DNA of 64,000 nucleotides from assembly GCA_034509755.1 (NCBI GenBank), contig CM067546.1, positions 15,464,970-15,528,969 on the forward strand. Direction: 5' to 3'. Source of the stretch: Anisodus tanguticus. Taxonomy: Eukaryota; Streptophyta; Magnoliopsida; Solanales; Solanaceae. Below, in pieces: positions 35,088-46,107 of the stretch. A model generated the notes under the pieces. The model was not told where the DNA came from and made no database searches. It was given only the letters and a program-made list of their open reading frames with translations. Made by a program: the position numbers and the translations under genes. The first letter of the stretch is position 1; every line of letters starts with the position of its first letter.

Positions 35088-35740
35088 ATGAAAATTAATG
35101 ATTGGTTACTTGCAGAAATGAGGATGTCAAGGTGGATGTGTAGGCTGACTAGGAGAGATATGATAAGAAATAAAGAGATACGGGATAAGGTAGGGGTGGC
35201 CTTCGTGGCGGACAAGATCCGAGAGGCGAGACAGAGATGGTTCAGACATGTCCAGAGGAAAGGCACATATGCGCCGGTGAGGAGGTGTGAGAGAATGACG
35301 ATGGAGAGCTAGAAAAGAGGTATAGGAAGGCGAAAAAAGTATTGGGGAGAGGTGATCAGGCAGGATATTACTAATCTTCAGCTTACCGAGGACATGACCC
35401 TAGATAGGAAGATGTAGAGGTCGAGGATTAGGATATAAGACTAGTAGCAGGATTAGTAGTACCTTCCTTCTTGGATGGCCCAATATTATTTCCGTCATTT
35501 TCTTGTATTTTATTTTAGCATTCACATATTTCTTATTCTTAGTTTTCTATTGATACTTGTTGTTCTTTATGCTTTAATTTTCTTGATATTCTGATGTTGC
35601 TTCCATGTTACATGAGCTGAGGGTCTATCGAAAATAGTCTATTTACCTGCCAAGGTAGAGGTAAGGTATGCGTACACTATACCCTCCCCAGACCTCATTT
35701 TGTGAGATTACACTTGGTATGTTGTTGTATTATCAATTTA
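35088..35740 (+). mobile_element. 3' end of a plant LINE (RTE-like) with SINE-type tail
   Basis: 5'-truncated non-LTR retrotransposon. From 35112 it encodes the familiar C-terminal end of the LINE reverse transcriptase polyprotein: RMSRWMCRLTRRDMIRN, DKVGVAFVADKIREARQRWF, RHVQRKGTYAPVRRCER (to about 35295), then after a TAG, GIGRRKKYWGEVIRQDI and LTEDMTLDRKM. The 3' part (35640-35735) holds the conserved tail GGTAAGGTATGCGTACAC, CTCCCCAGACC and a terminal TTGTTGT, shared between Solanaceae LINEs and TS-type SINEs. No protein is functional. 5' truncation is the normal result of incomplete target-primed reverse transcription. Confidence 0.85.
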
Positions 35741-36727
35741 AAAAGTACATGGGGCTATTCTAATTTAATTGATAAAATGAGATTAAGAAGAAAAAAAGAT
35801 TACTACCCACTTTTTATCAGTTGAAGGAGCTTTAAAAGAAACAAGAAAACGGTTCTTTAAAATAATATTTTTATTAGGAAAATAAAATATTTGAAACAAA
35901 AGAAACAATATGTTTATTAGAAAAAAAATATTTTTGACCCAATTAAATAACAAGGGGTGTTTTCTACCAAATTAAAACGACAGGGACATTCTGGACCAAA
36001 CTATTAGCAGGGAACATTTTTATTCAATTTCACATAATTTAAGGATATTTTTGGCCTTTTCCGTTTAACTAATTCACTCCTCAAACTTGTCTCAAGTGAA
36101 AATTCAACTAAGTAATTTTTTCTCTATTTGAAATCTTTCACTTTTCTGTAGACCCTGAAAATAAGTTCTTCTGAAATATCTAGTATTTGCCTACAAGGCA
36201 AAAGTGTATTTAAATTAATGGTGTCAAACAGATAGGTTAAATTAAATTTGAAGGTAAAATGGGCAGAGTTAATAATTGACAGGTTAATTATAACATGTAT
36301 AAAGAATTAATTGGGCTGAATGGTTAGGCCAAAGTAGGCTAAATTATATGCCATAACCCAATATGTGTAACTCTTATCAACTTTTAATATCTTTATATTT
36401 TTTATAATTTATTTACCTATAAAAAAATTCTTTATTATGATATATCTAAAATATTGAAAAAGCTTTTTTAGCAATATGATAACAAGATTACTAATGGATT
36501 AATTTGAGCTACATAATAGCTCAATTTTTAGATTGTCTTATTTGAATGGTCAAAATAAATTGTGTTAATAAGATGAACCAGATTTTCATGAGCTAATTTT
36601 ATCACCATATTCACGATACAAGTGTAATTGAAGAAACAATAATGATACCCAAGTGGAGAAGTTCCTTCATCAATACGAATTTGGCTCCTCCCCATTTCCT
36701 ATTCTTTTCATTTCTCAGAATATCTAC
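35741..36727. other. intergenic sequence
   Basis: Non-coding AT-rich DNA. The block at 35955-36065 (GACAGGGACATTCTGG, GGATATTTTTGGCC) resembles a common dispersed plant repeat, but I cannot name it. No gene is supported. Confidence 0.5.
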
Positions 36728-37279
36728 GGGAGTCGTTTGGTAGGGTGCATAAGAATAGTATATTAGTAATGATGTTATTAGTAATGTTGGCATTAGTTAT
36801 GTTGGGATTATCTCTTATCTATTGTTTCATTTGATGTATTAAAGCATTATATGATTCTTAAAAAATTATTTGTTTACAAAAATATCCTTCACATTCTCCA
36901 TATAACTAGTGAAATAATCAAATAACAAATTTTATTAATAATTCAATGTATCCGATTATAAAAATATTTCACACCGTTTTTGTTATATCACAAAACATTT
37001 ATCATCAAACTTACAAAATATTTATAGTGTCTTAAAATGTTTCATTATATAGCGTATATATCATTAATTACAAGAACGTTCTCTCTTAACACTGCAATTT
37101 TCTTTATATCGTTCTAATTTTAATTGATGCCCCGAGAGGACGTCTTAATGAATGTAGGATGCATTGAAATCAAATTGGTGGGGAGTGAGACTGAACTACG
37201 TAGTAAACATTTTTGCAAGCCAACTTTAAAGTAAGGTGTTGTGAATACGAAAGTAAATCAAATTTTGCTACGGAGTTGC
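36728..37279. mobile_element. left half of a MITE split by Copia element H
   Basis: It starts GGGAGTCGTTTGGTAGGGTG, the inverse of the end at 44364-44383 (CATCCTACCAAACGACCCC). The interior is AT-rich and non-coding. With 43830-44383 it gives an element of about 1.1 kb once H and one GTTGC are removed. A block near 36960-37010 (AAAAATATTTCACACC, TATCACAAAACATTTATCATC) recurs in the same orientation at 43966-44015. Confidence 0.6.
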
Positions 37280-38504
37280 TGTTGGAAATTTGCCTTTGGA
37301 GGGAGTTGCGACCGACCAACTTTAACGGCTTAAACACTAGTGTAACGTATGTTGGAGAATCCGGTTCTTCACACATGCATGATCTACTAAGTACGTAGAT
37401 AACCGTAGGGCCAAGAATCGTCAAATTTCATTGAGAAATGAAAGAGATATTGGTTCACGAAGTAAGGTGTTTGAAGCATGGAAAGTGTGGTATTGTGTGT
37501 AATTCTCCCTCATCGGTAGAGGAAGAAAGAATTGTTGTGTATATAAGATTCGAAATTGGTTTGGGGTTTGGGACCCCAAGGGGTATCCCATGTGTTTAAA
37601 GGAGGGAGGACCTAGATGTGCTTCGGTTCGAGGAAAGACCACACGCGCGCCGCCGCCCGCCCGCCCGTCAGGTCCGGTTCCGAGTTCCGGGTTCTCGGGC
37701 TGTGGGTCGTGGGCGGTGGGCCTTCTGATATTATCTTTTTGGGCCAGAAAACTTTCCCAGAAGTTTCAGATATACGCTTTGGACCGAATTATTTCGGATG
37801 TACGCTTGGTCCCCGAAGTTTCAAGATGTACGCTTTGGTCCCTGAAATTCAGAATTTCGACGGTCAAAAACAGAAATGCCAAGCACTCAATTCAGCCATT
37901 TATTTTGGCTGAATTACTCCTCCTATAATGGCCAAATCCGTTGGTCTTTCACCATTTATGTTGGTGGCTTTACTACCTCCATAATGGCCATTATTTGGCT
38001 ATTATGGAGGCGATTTTTCAGCCCCTCCCTCACCTATATAAACACCCCCTTACACCATTGTTGAGGACTAAGACATATGCACGAAAATACATAAACAGAT
38101 GCAGAAAAACAGTGCACGAAAATACACAACCGAAATAGTTTTCTTCCTACAACTTCCAAGCATCATTTCGTTACTCAATATTCTTCACGGTAGCTCTTGA
38201 GTTTCCTTTGCTCAAGGGTTCCATTGCTGTTTTATCTTGGGAGACAAATTGTCCAGGACGTATAAAGGATACATACGGGGCAATATTGTCTTAAGGACAG
38301 AGTGCTACACTCGACTCAGCAAAAACATTTTACATTTTTCCGTCTTCTACAAAACTGGAATTTCCAGTTTTTACTTGTGTAACGATTGTAATTTCAGATT
38401 CCATGTTGAATTATTGAAATCTTTATTTATCCTTTCGAATACTTGTAATAGTTAAATACTTCCCGTACTGCTTTATAAAGTACCATAGAGCAAAACTCCC
38501 AACA
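37280..38504 (+). repeat. 5' LTR of Copia element H
   Basis: It opens TGTTGGAAATTTGCC and closes AACTCCCAACA. The U3 part contains a GC-rich stretch (37645-37720) of CCGCC and GGGTTC words, a perfect palindrome ATAATGGCCATTAT at 37981-37994, and a TATA box TATATAAA at 38035-38042. Open frames across 37590-37928 lie entirely in the LTR and are not genes. No standard PBS is recognised directly downstream of 38504. Confidence 0.92.
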
Positions 38505-39500
38505 ACTTAAGACAATATTTGTATTGTATTACTATTAGTATTCGAAAGATGTCGGTCAAAAATTGTGTGACCAAATCTGGATATGGAAATGGTTTTCTGG
38601 TAGAAGAGAGTGATGATGATGAACGTTCATGGTGTCACCGCTACCAAGACTCGTGGAAACAAGCGCTCTCGAGAGCCGAGGATGTCAACTGGGACAAGAG
38701 GAGAAGAAGGCGAAGATGTTATTCTATCTTGTAGCGAAGGCCTATATCTCGTCCCCGGACAAAGGATCCGAATAATGGTGAGAAGGAAATGGACACTCGG
38801 TCGATGAAGTGAGTCGAAGTGAGCCGAATCCGAAATTGGGATAAGTAGTTTTTCTTACTTGTCAAGAATAAAGATTAAATTATGTCGATTAAAAATGGAT
38901 TAAAGTAAGGAGGAATATGAAAATAATTTATATTCCTTATGCTTTAACAAATCGAAGTTTAATCTCATCTTCTTTTCCGTTTAAAGATTGGATTTGATAA
39001 ACGACTTAAAAAGATCCGTTCTTTTAAGTGTAATAATTAAAAGTGTGTAAAGTATGTCGCACATACAATGGAGAAAGATCCACTAACGTGCGAAAACTCT
39101 TACCACTCTTAAGTAAGCGCCAAGAATTATCTCGGGCACCAATCTTAACGGAAGGAGTCTAAAAGCTAAAGACGTTGAGCTTTGTCATACTATTTGGCGA
39201 AGATCCTTCATAGGATGATATTGGACACTCGGTCATACAAAGCCTCCGGCGACCGGGTGGGGCCAAAATTTCTTTGATATGATGATATTGGACACTCGGT
39301 CATATAAAGCCTCCGGCGGCGGGTGGTGCCGAATTCATTTCATAGGAAAAGTAATGGACACCTAGTAAGGTGGGCCGAGTTTCCGTCCTAAATGATCCGA
39401 AGGCCTAAATAAAGGCAAGAAAGAAATTGGACACTCGATCCGCAAAGCAACTAGAGTGGACCCAAGTATCGAGATCACATATGATCCGGTTACGCCTAAC
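38505..39500 (+). pseudogene. Copia element H: leader and gag region, decayed
   Basis: Leader and gag region of H. No gag domain can be read with confidence. The region carries four dispersed copies of GGACACTCGGTC or GGACACTCGATC (about 38792, 39222, 39291, 39430). Two of them lie in a 68-bp near-tandem repeat with the words ATACAAAGCCTCCGGCG and ATATAAAGCCTCCGGCG (39222-39320). Such CTCGGTC words sit in the leader of related Solanaceae Copia elements as I recall them, but I cannot check this here. Confidence 0.55.
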
Positions 39501-40330
39501 CACGGGCAAAAGGTTGTTCATGTGAAGCAACGCCACCTCTAAAATCAAAGGGGCTGGAGAGGTTGTCCTCAATAGGACTTCAAGGAATGAGATCACTCTA
39601 AAAGAGGTGATACATGTTCCTAACTTGGTTAAAGGACGTTGTTGGTCAAATCGATTTGAGACTAGTCCAACAGTGCCGTAATAACTAAGAATGGTACAAA
39701 GATGTCCGTAGCCAAATGAATGATATATTTGTAATCCGTGCATCTATGCCATCATAGATTAAGACACGTTAAATAGCAAGTCATTCAAAAGCTAACGATG
39801 TTGAGATTGTTGCCTACTGTCGACATAAACCCTCAAAATGAATGTGAGGTAGGCGAAGAGGCAAAATCACCTTTTCAAATTCCGTCAAGGGAATAGCGAA
39901 AGACGCATCGCTCTCCTCTAGAACTTAGTCACACCTACTTAGGTGATTTGAAGTTTATACAAAATAGAGGGGAGACAAGTACGTTGTGATCTTCATTGAT
40001 GATGGTACAACGTATAATATCCTTTGTTTGTTGAAAAGCAAAGATGAAGTTGTTGAAGCGGATAAGCGCTACAAAGCAGAAGTTGGAAATCAACTAAGCC
40101 TATGGATTGCGAAATTCATAGCGATAGAGGGGAGAATTTGAAGCATCGTTTATTAAACGACCGCTCACTACTCACCTCGCCCTAACGGTGTTAGCCAAGC
40201 GCAAAGCCGTACTCCCAAATTATGTGGGGGAAGGCGATCCTTACCGCTAATGCGATTCTCAACAGAACTCCGCATAAGGATAAGGATAACCCTCCGTGTG
40301 AGACATGGAAAGGATATCACATACAAATGT
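39501..40330 (+). pseudogene. Copia element H: protease and integrase relic
   Basis: Pieces of protease and integrase in changing frames: KIKGAGEVVLNRTSRNEITL and KEVIHVPNLVKG (about 39540-39650), the integrase zinc region LTMLRLLPTVDINPQNECEV (about 39790-39860), HTYLGDLKFIQNRG (about 39930), VVIFIDDGTTYN and LLKSKDEVVEADKRYKAEV (about 39978-40085), and SPRPNGVSQAQSRTPK (about 40170-40215), where relatives have SPQSNG(I/V)AERKNRT, so the catalytic Glu is lost. Many one-base deletions separate them. It is clearly non-functional. Confidence 0.75.
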
Positions 40331-41530
40331 TGTGATGTGGGGTGGTTTCATACCTAAGACTGTAGATTGCATATCCACTGGATCTGCAAATAACAGTAGT
40401 TTTTATCGCCTCTTGGCGTCAAAGAATGCTTGAATTCTTTGGAGATAACTTTCCTTGAAAAAGGAAAAAGGAGTAATTGCTCAAGGTTAACAAGAACCCG
40501 CGAGGGCTCGACTTGTCTGGAACTAGACGTTCCGTATCTTCATGACTCGAAAGTTGTTGTCTATCCGGAACTTAATATTCCGGATCTGCGAACTCGGGAT
40601 TCTAGATGTTGAACCAAGACGGAGCAAAGAGGGGACAAAGACTTGTTCCAGTCCTTCTAGCTTGTATGGTTGAGAACGAACCATGGACAATTAACAAATA
40701 ATTGTTATCTCCAAAAGCGCCGCTTTGGAAAGAAGCTAAAGGGAGAAATAGATTCCATATATAGAACCATACGTGTGTAATAGTTAATCTTCCTCCGGAA
40801 AAGAACCTTTGGGTTATAAAAAGTGCTCCCCCGTGAGTAGCTTCACATCCGGGGCCATTGTAATCTTACATGGCATGGGTTTTGAAACGACCTTCCAAAC
40901 CGGAGAGTTGGAAGAAGAGGATCGAATTGGTTTGCTTTGAACGGTTGGGCTTCTTCCGAACTTTCATTTTGGTCCCCGAAATGTTAACATTTTGGTCCCG
41001 AAAGTCTCGGATAAAACGAAAACAATGAATCGATCACGAAACATTGACTCGAAGTTAGAAAGCCAACGAGTTGGGAAAACCAACGGTCTTAGAGTAAAAA
41101 TCATATTGAAACAAAGTCTCGATATGAAAGATATGAGTATCACGAGATGACATCTTAGGAATTGGATTTCTAAGACATCTAACAGATCGGTCGATAGTTG
41201 ACGAGTCTCGTTGAAGCCACCAATGGATATGAATCATAGAACGATTGGAATCATGGTGCACCCATAGACAAGGAGCGATATGCTCGGGTCACGTGTAGTT
41301 CAATGTATTGTACACACTACAACCGACTCGGTATCGTCCTACAAACATATTAGTTGAACTAAGGTTCACGATGATCTTAATACATGATCAATAGAAGGCG
41401 TTAAGTCGGATATGACGATATCGAATTATTCGCTTATCTACGGATTATAGTATTCTGGATGTCCAATGGTTACGAAAGAACACGGTGATGCAAACGGACA
41501 TCGGATCCGAAGAACACCAAAGCCACAAGT
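40331..41530 (+). pseudogene. Copia element H: linker and reverse transcriptase relic
   Basis: Traces of the post-integrase block (PKTVDCIS near 40350), the linker, and RT: NEPWTINK and SPKAPLWKEAKGRNR (about 40675-40750), LPPEKNL (about 40790), then LKQSLDMKDMS (about 41106-41140) where relatives read SKFDMKDMG. The central RT with its YVDD box is not recognisable, so the polymerase core is mostly deleted. Low GC change and loss of A/T runs hint at deletion-biased decay. Confidence 0.65.
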
Positions 41531-42060
41531 AAATGTGTATGGTGGTTCTTGGAAAATCCTCTAAGCAAACTTGCATCGACCGATTCATGATGGTATCGGA
41601 GTTTATCGCTTTATACAAAGCATGAAAAAAAGTTGAGTAACTTCACGACTCATTAGAGGACGTCCCTTATTGGGAGAAACCCGTGCCTTCGGCGGTTCTA
41701 CACGTGGCTAGCCGGTCGGCTTTAGGAAGGACACGGATGACGGCGTCGAACATATCTGTCGGGATCTGTCGGAGACATAAGACCGTATGGCAATTGATCA
41801 TCACGGGTGTCACTTCCTTGTTTACAAACTAAGGGACTACCCGGAGATCAAGTGTTCTCACTGTCTAGGGAATGGGCTTAAAACCCAAAATATACGGACC
41901 AATACGGTGGAAACCCAACCTTACGAACCGGAGATCCCGGTAATTTGGTTAAATGGGAAAACTAAGTTGTAAAGGTTCGGTTGATCGCTTCGGTGGAAGT
42001 ATGAGCACTTCGGATAGTGATTTCGAAAAGAAACACCAAATCCAAAGCCGTTCCCGCGAT
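41531..42060 (+). pseudogene. Copia element H: RNase H relic
   Basis: Blocks of the Copia RNase H: PLSKQTCIDRFMMVSEFIAL (about 41560-41615, with the acidic residue in SEFIAL), DVPYWEKPVPSAVLHVASRS (about 41660-41715), HICRXXHKTVWQLIITGVTS (about 41750-41815, XX marking an indel) and the tail MGLKPKIYGP (about 41872). Compare the same blocks in element G at 25837-26220. Frames change repeatedly. Confidence 0.72.
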
Positions 42061-42530
42061 AGACGTTAAGTGCTATCTCGCGGTATGGGTAAAGGTTAAG
42101 TTTTCAAAACTCGTAATGATCCTCAACAATTGAGGTTAGGTCTTTGGGAAACTTTTAATGGTTCCTAACACTTGTGAAGTGGGGTATAGCGGGATACCTT
42201 GTAGGAGACCACCTATTTAAGTGCGAGGACGGGCCGCCTCAAATTGAACGCACTTAAGAATCCAAGACGTTGTCCATGGCCAAAATGGACAAAACATTAC
42301 GAAGAAGAGAGTAAGGGAATTTGTTGTGTTGGTACCGTTGTCTTGGCTTACACTAAACACCGACGGTTCAAGATATCACGTTCACCGCGCAAGTAAGTCC
42401 GATGGTATTCAACTATGGAAGGTTCAAAGCTGAGGCTACCTCTCCTTATGCAACATCGGTCCGCTTTGAAATATTGCTGGAAATGAAAAGACACCATGTG
42501 AGTGCGCCAAAATCTCTTTCAAGAGGGGAT
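42061..42530 (+). other. 3' untranslated region and polypurine tract of Copia element H
   Basis: Non-coding sequence after the RNase H relic. The polypurine tract CAAGAGGGGAT (42520-42530) directly precedes the 3' LTR. No additional gene is visible. Confidence 0.6.
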
Positions 42531-43824
42531 TGTTGGAAATTTGCCTTTGGCGGGAGTTGCGACCGACCAACTTTAACGGCTTAAACACTAGTCTAACGTA
42601 TGTTGGAGAATCCGGTTCTTCACACATGCATGATCTACTAAGTACGTAGATAACCGTAGGGCCAAGAATCGTCAAATTTCATTGAGAAATGAAAGAGATA
42701 TTGGTTCACGAAGTAAGGTGTTTGAAGCATGGAAAGTGTGGTATTATGTGTAATTCTCCCTCATCGGTAGAGGAAGAAAGAATTGTTGTGTATATAAGAT
42801 TCGAAATTGGTTTGGGGTTTGGGACCCCAAGGGGTATCCCATGTGTTTAAAGGAGGGAGGACCTAGATGTGCTTCGGTTCGAGGAAAGACCACACGCGCG
42901 CCGCCGCCGCCCGCCCGTCCCGTCCGGTTCCGAGTTCCGGGTTCCGGGTTCTCGGGTTCTCGGGTTCTCGGGTTCTCGAGTCACGGGTCGTGGGCTGTGG
43001 GCTGTGGGCTGTGGGTCTTCTGATATTATCTTTTTGGGCTAGAAAACTTTTCCAGAAGTACAATTTGATCCCAGAAGTTTCGGATATACGATTTGGACCC
43101 GAATTATTTCGGATACGTACGTTTGGTCCCCGAAGTTTAGTTTCAAGATGTACAGTTTGGTCCCTGAAATTCAGAATTTCGACGGTCAAAAACAGAAATG
43201 CCAAGCACTCAATTCAGCCATTTATTTTGGCTGAATTACTCCTCCTATAATGGCCAAATCCGTTGGTCTTTCACCATTTATGTTGGTGGCTTTACTACCT
43301 CCATAATGGCCATTATTTGGCTATTATGGAGGCAGTTTTTCAACCCCTCCCTCACCTATATAAACACCCCCTTACACCATTGTTTAGGACTAAGACATAT
43401 GCACGAAAATACATAAACAGATGCAGAAAAATAGTGCACGAAAATACACAACCGAAATAGTTTTCTTCCTACAACTTCCAAGCATCATTTCGTTACTCAA
43501 TATTCTTCACGGTAGCTCTTGAGTTTCCTTTGCTCAAGGGTTCCATTGCTGTTTTATCTTGGGAGACAAATTGTCCAGGACGTATAAAGGATACATACGG
43601 GGCAATATTGTCTTAAGGACAGAGTGCTACACTCGACTAGCAAAAACATTTTACATTTTTCCGTCTTCTACAAAACTGGAATTTCCGTTTTTACTTGTGT
43701 AACGATTGTAATTTCAGATTCCATGTTGAATTATTGAAATCTTTATTTATCCTTTCGAATACTTATAATAGTTAAATACTTCCCGTACTGCTTTATAAAG
43801 TACCATAGAGCAAAACTCCCAACA
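42531..43824 (+). repeat. 3' LTR of Copia element H
   Basis: Very similar to the 5' LTR over long stretches, with a TATATAAA box at 43357-43364. It is 69 bp longer. Part of the difference is repeat expansion at 42945-43020, where GGGTTCTC occurs about four times and GTGGGCT about three times, against one or two in the 5' LTR. Two further insertions are near 43055-43140. Confidence 0.92.
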
Positions 43825-43829
43825 GTTGC

Positions 43830-44383
43830 TACTGCTAGTTAATCTCTGAGAAACAAAAGGCTAGGTAAAAAGTTTCTTTTAGACTCGCATAGAGCAGGCA
43901 AAATGGACTGGTCCAATTCTAAAAAAATAGTAAATTTATAGCACAAAAATTCAAGATATCCAATTGTAAAAATATTCCACTCTATTTGTGTCATATCACA
44001 AAAAATTATCATCAAATAACAAAAACTTTAATGTATTCAATTTTTAAAAAGTAGAGTAAATTTATAGCATAAAAAATTCAATATATCCAGATGTTGTGTA
44101 ATAATATAATTTGATGATTTGGTTTAAGTTTTGTTTAAAAAAATACCCTCCATAAATATCTTTCATGAGCAATTGTGTCTTTAACCATGCTTATGCATGC
44201 ATTAAAACTCATTGCATTATTAATATCATAATTTGCTAAGTATTAGTTATGCATAGGATAATACCAAATAGGATGTTTAACTAATATATATAAAGGATGA
44301 AAAAGTGTACCAAACAAGATATTAGTAATACACAAAGTTAATGCATGCATTATTTTCTCTAATACATCCTACCAAACGACCCC
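43830..44383. mobile_element. right half of the MITE split by Copia element H
   Basis: Non-coding AT-rich sequence ending in CATCCTACCAAACGACCCC, the inverse of the left end at 36728. It is almost the same length as the left half (554 against 552 bp). See the left-half entry for the shared internal block. Confidence 0.6.
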
Positions 44384-44545
44384 ATATAGATTATTAAATT
44401 TTTAGATTATATATGTAGATAGTTTACTTGAGTATTTTAATCTTTCAATTTTTCACTTTAAGCTTTACATCTTTATATAACATAACTAAACATATACAAA
44501 TTATAGAATTATAGATTATAAATATTGGTTCGATACATCACTAAG

Positions 44546-44616
44546 TCAAACGAGTGTTTTCACGTCTCTTTTTGTATGTTCCCTTTGGAGGGTCAATCGG
44601 CCTCTAGTAGTAATAA
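44546..44616 (+). repeat. 71-bp direct repeat, left flank of the EPRV cluster
   Basis: Begins TCAAACGAGTGTTTTCAC and ends CCTCTAGTAGTAATA. It recurs in the same orientation at 56139-56209 with about three mismatches. Viral sequence starts directly after it. Confidence 0.88.
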
Positions 44617-45272
44617 GCGAGTTTTGTGGTCAGTTTGGGATGAAAATATCCAAAGTTAGACGAAAGGCAAAAAATTAAGAAAATTTTCAAAAATGGAAAG
44701 TAAAACGCCTGGATAAGAAGGTGAGAAGAAAGAAAGAGTTTAAAACTCACAAGAATTTTATAAAATCAAAGAATCCAAAGACATGTTGGAAATGTGGCAG
44801 GACAGACCACTATTATAAAGATTGTAAAGTTAAGGAGATGATTAGGGCCCTTAACATTGGAGATGATTTAAAGAATACATTATCCAAGCTATTGCTTAAC
44901 TCGGAGCCAGAAGATTCAGGTTTCGAAACTGATGAAGCAAAGGATTCCTCCTCAGATGAGGAAATTGGAGTTCTTAATAACGAAGATTATATTGCTTCGG
45001 AAGAAGAATGCTTGCCTTGTCAAAATAGACAACCTTGTTCTAACAAACAGAATAAGGAGGGTGATGAGTTCTATAATATATTTGCTCAATTCCAAGATAC
45101 AAACATTAATGTTCTCAAATGTGATAACCTTATGAAGTTATTAAAATTGATTAAGGATCCAGGTATGAGATCACAAATTATAGATCAACTCCAGAATACT
45201 CCAGAACATTCACAAGGAAGAAAAACTCTGGAAAGATCGAGCGCTTATACCATGTCAGAATTAAAAAAATAA
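44617..45272 (+). pseudogene. EPRV + copy: coat protein C-terminus with zinc finger
   Basis: Basic C-terminal part of the capsid protein. In the 183-residue frame from 44721 the CCHC finger CWKCGRTDHYYKDC is at residues 22-35, preceded by a Lys/Arg-rich stretch. An acidic region follows (EPEDSGFETDEAKDSSSDEE, about 72-91). Such fingers bind genomic RNA for packaging. The frame ends at a stop at 45270-45272, and the next frame starts directly behind it in the same register. The upstream 100 bases match the coat-protein sequence near 53540-53640 of the minus copy. Confidence 0.82.
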
Positions 45273-46107
45273 ATGAGGGAGAAACAAGGAATTACAAGTA
45301 CTCCTAGAGATTTGGAAAAGGAGATTAATAATCTCAAGCAAGAGATCTTGGCATTAAAGAGGAGTAATAATATGCTTGACGCACGAATTTCCAATATTGA
45401 AGGTAAAGTTAAAGAGATTATAGATCCAAGAGTAGATGATATTTCTGCTTTAGATAATCTATTGATTATAGGTACTAGTGATGAAGCAGGGAACTTTCTA
45501 CAAACTCTGGATTTAATCACTTCACAAAAGTTTTATATAAAGATAAGTCTTTTGATTGATTATAATTTCAAAAGGGAATTCATTGCACTTGTTGATAGCG
45601 GGACAGATGTAAATTGTATACAAGAAGGTCTTATTTCTTCTACATATTTTCATAAATTATATTAGGCACACCTTTTATACAAAAAATATTTTCAATTACT
45701 AATATTGATAAAAAGAGTATTATAGGAACCTTCAATGGAAAGCCAATTATATTTCAGTTTATAACTGAACCATTTTCAAGGGTGCTAAATGAACTCAAGG
45801 ATAGGATGGTAATAAACACCAGCAAATCAGTTTTCTAAAACAAGAAATTTATATATCTACTATTGAAGAGTTTTTGGGAAATCCTAAGCTACGATAAAAA
45901 ATTAATTTAATACATACTCAGTTTTCACTTCAGATTTGTAGTGACCATCCTAATGCTTTTTGCGATCGGAAAAAATATATTGTATCTCTCCCTTATGAGG
46001 ATGATTTTAAAGAAGGTAATATCCCTACAAAAGATAGGCCATGCCAAATGAATTCCTAATACTTAGAATTATGCAAAAAGGAGATTGATTCTCTGTTACA
46101 GAAAGGT
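45273..46107 (+). pseudogene. EPRV + copy: coiled coil and aspartic protease
   Basis: A 130-residue frame begins with a coiled-coil-like stretch (LEKEINNLKQEILALKRSNN, 14-33) and carries the protease active site DSG at 108-110 (ALVDSGTDVNCIQEG). Directly after HKLY the frame is lost: relative to the minus copy about 125 bases are missing at about 45660. The remainder to 46107 matches the protease-RT linker of the minus copy in several frames with stops. The protease would cleave the viral polyprotein; it is not functional here. Confidence 0.8.

Larger units (their letters stand above)
37280..43824 (+). mobile_element. Copia element H with clean LTRs and TSD but shredded pol
   Basis: A 6545-bp element bounded by TG...CA LTRs (1225 and 1294 bp) and a perfect 5-bp duplication GTTGC (37275-37279 and 43825-43829). 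The interior (38505-42530, about 4.0 kb) retains recognisable Copia protease, integrase, RT and RNase H pieces in correct order, but small deletions every few dozen bases destroy all frames. Intact Copia interiors of this kind are longer. It therefore looks like a non-autonomous derivative mobilised in trans, inserted in the middle of a MITE. Confidence 0.88.

Noticed and set aside
37590..43250. Open frames of 100-127 residues in the LTRs of element H (37590-37928, 42867-43250, 42863-43204)
   Set aside because: They sit in the GC-rich U3 part of the LTRs, overlap each other on both strands and have repeat-driven composition.
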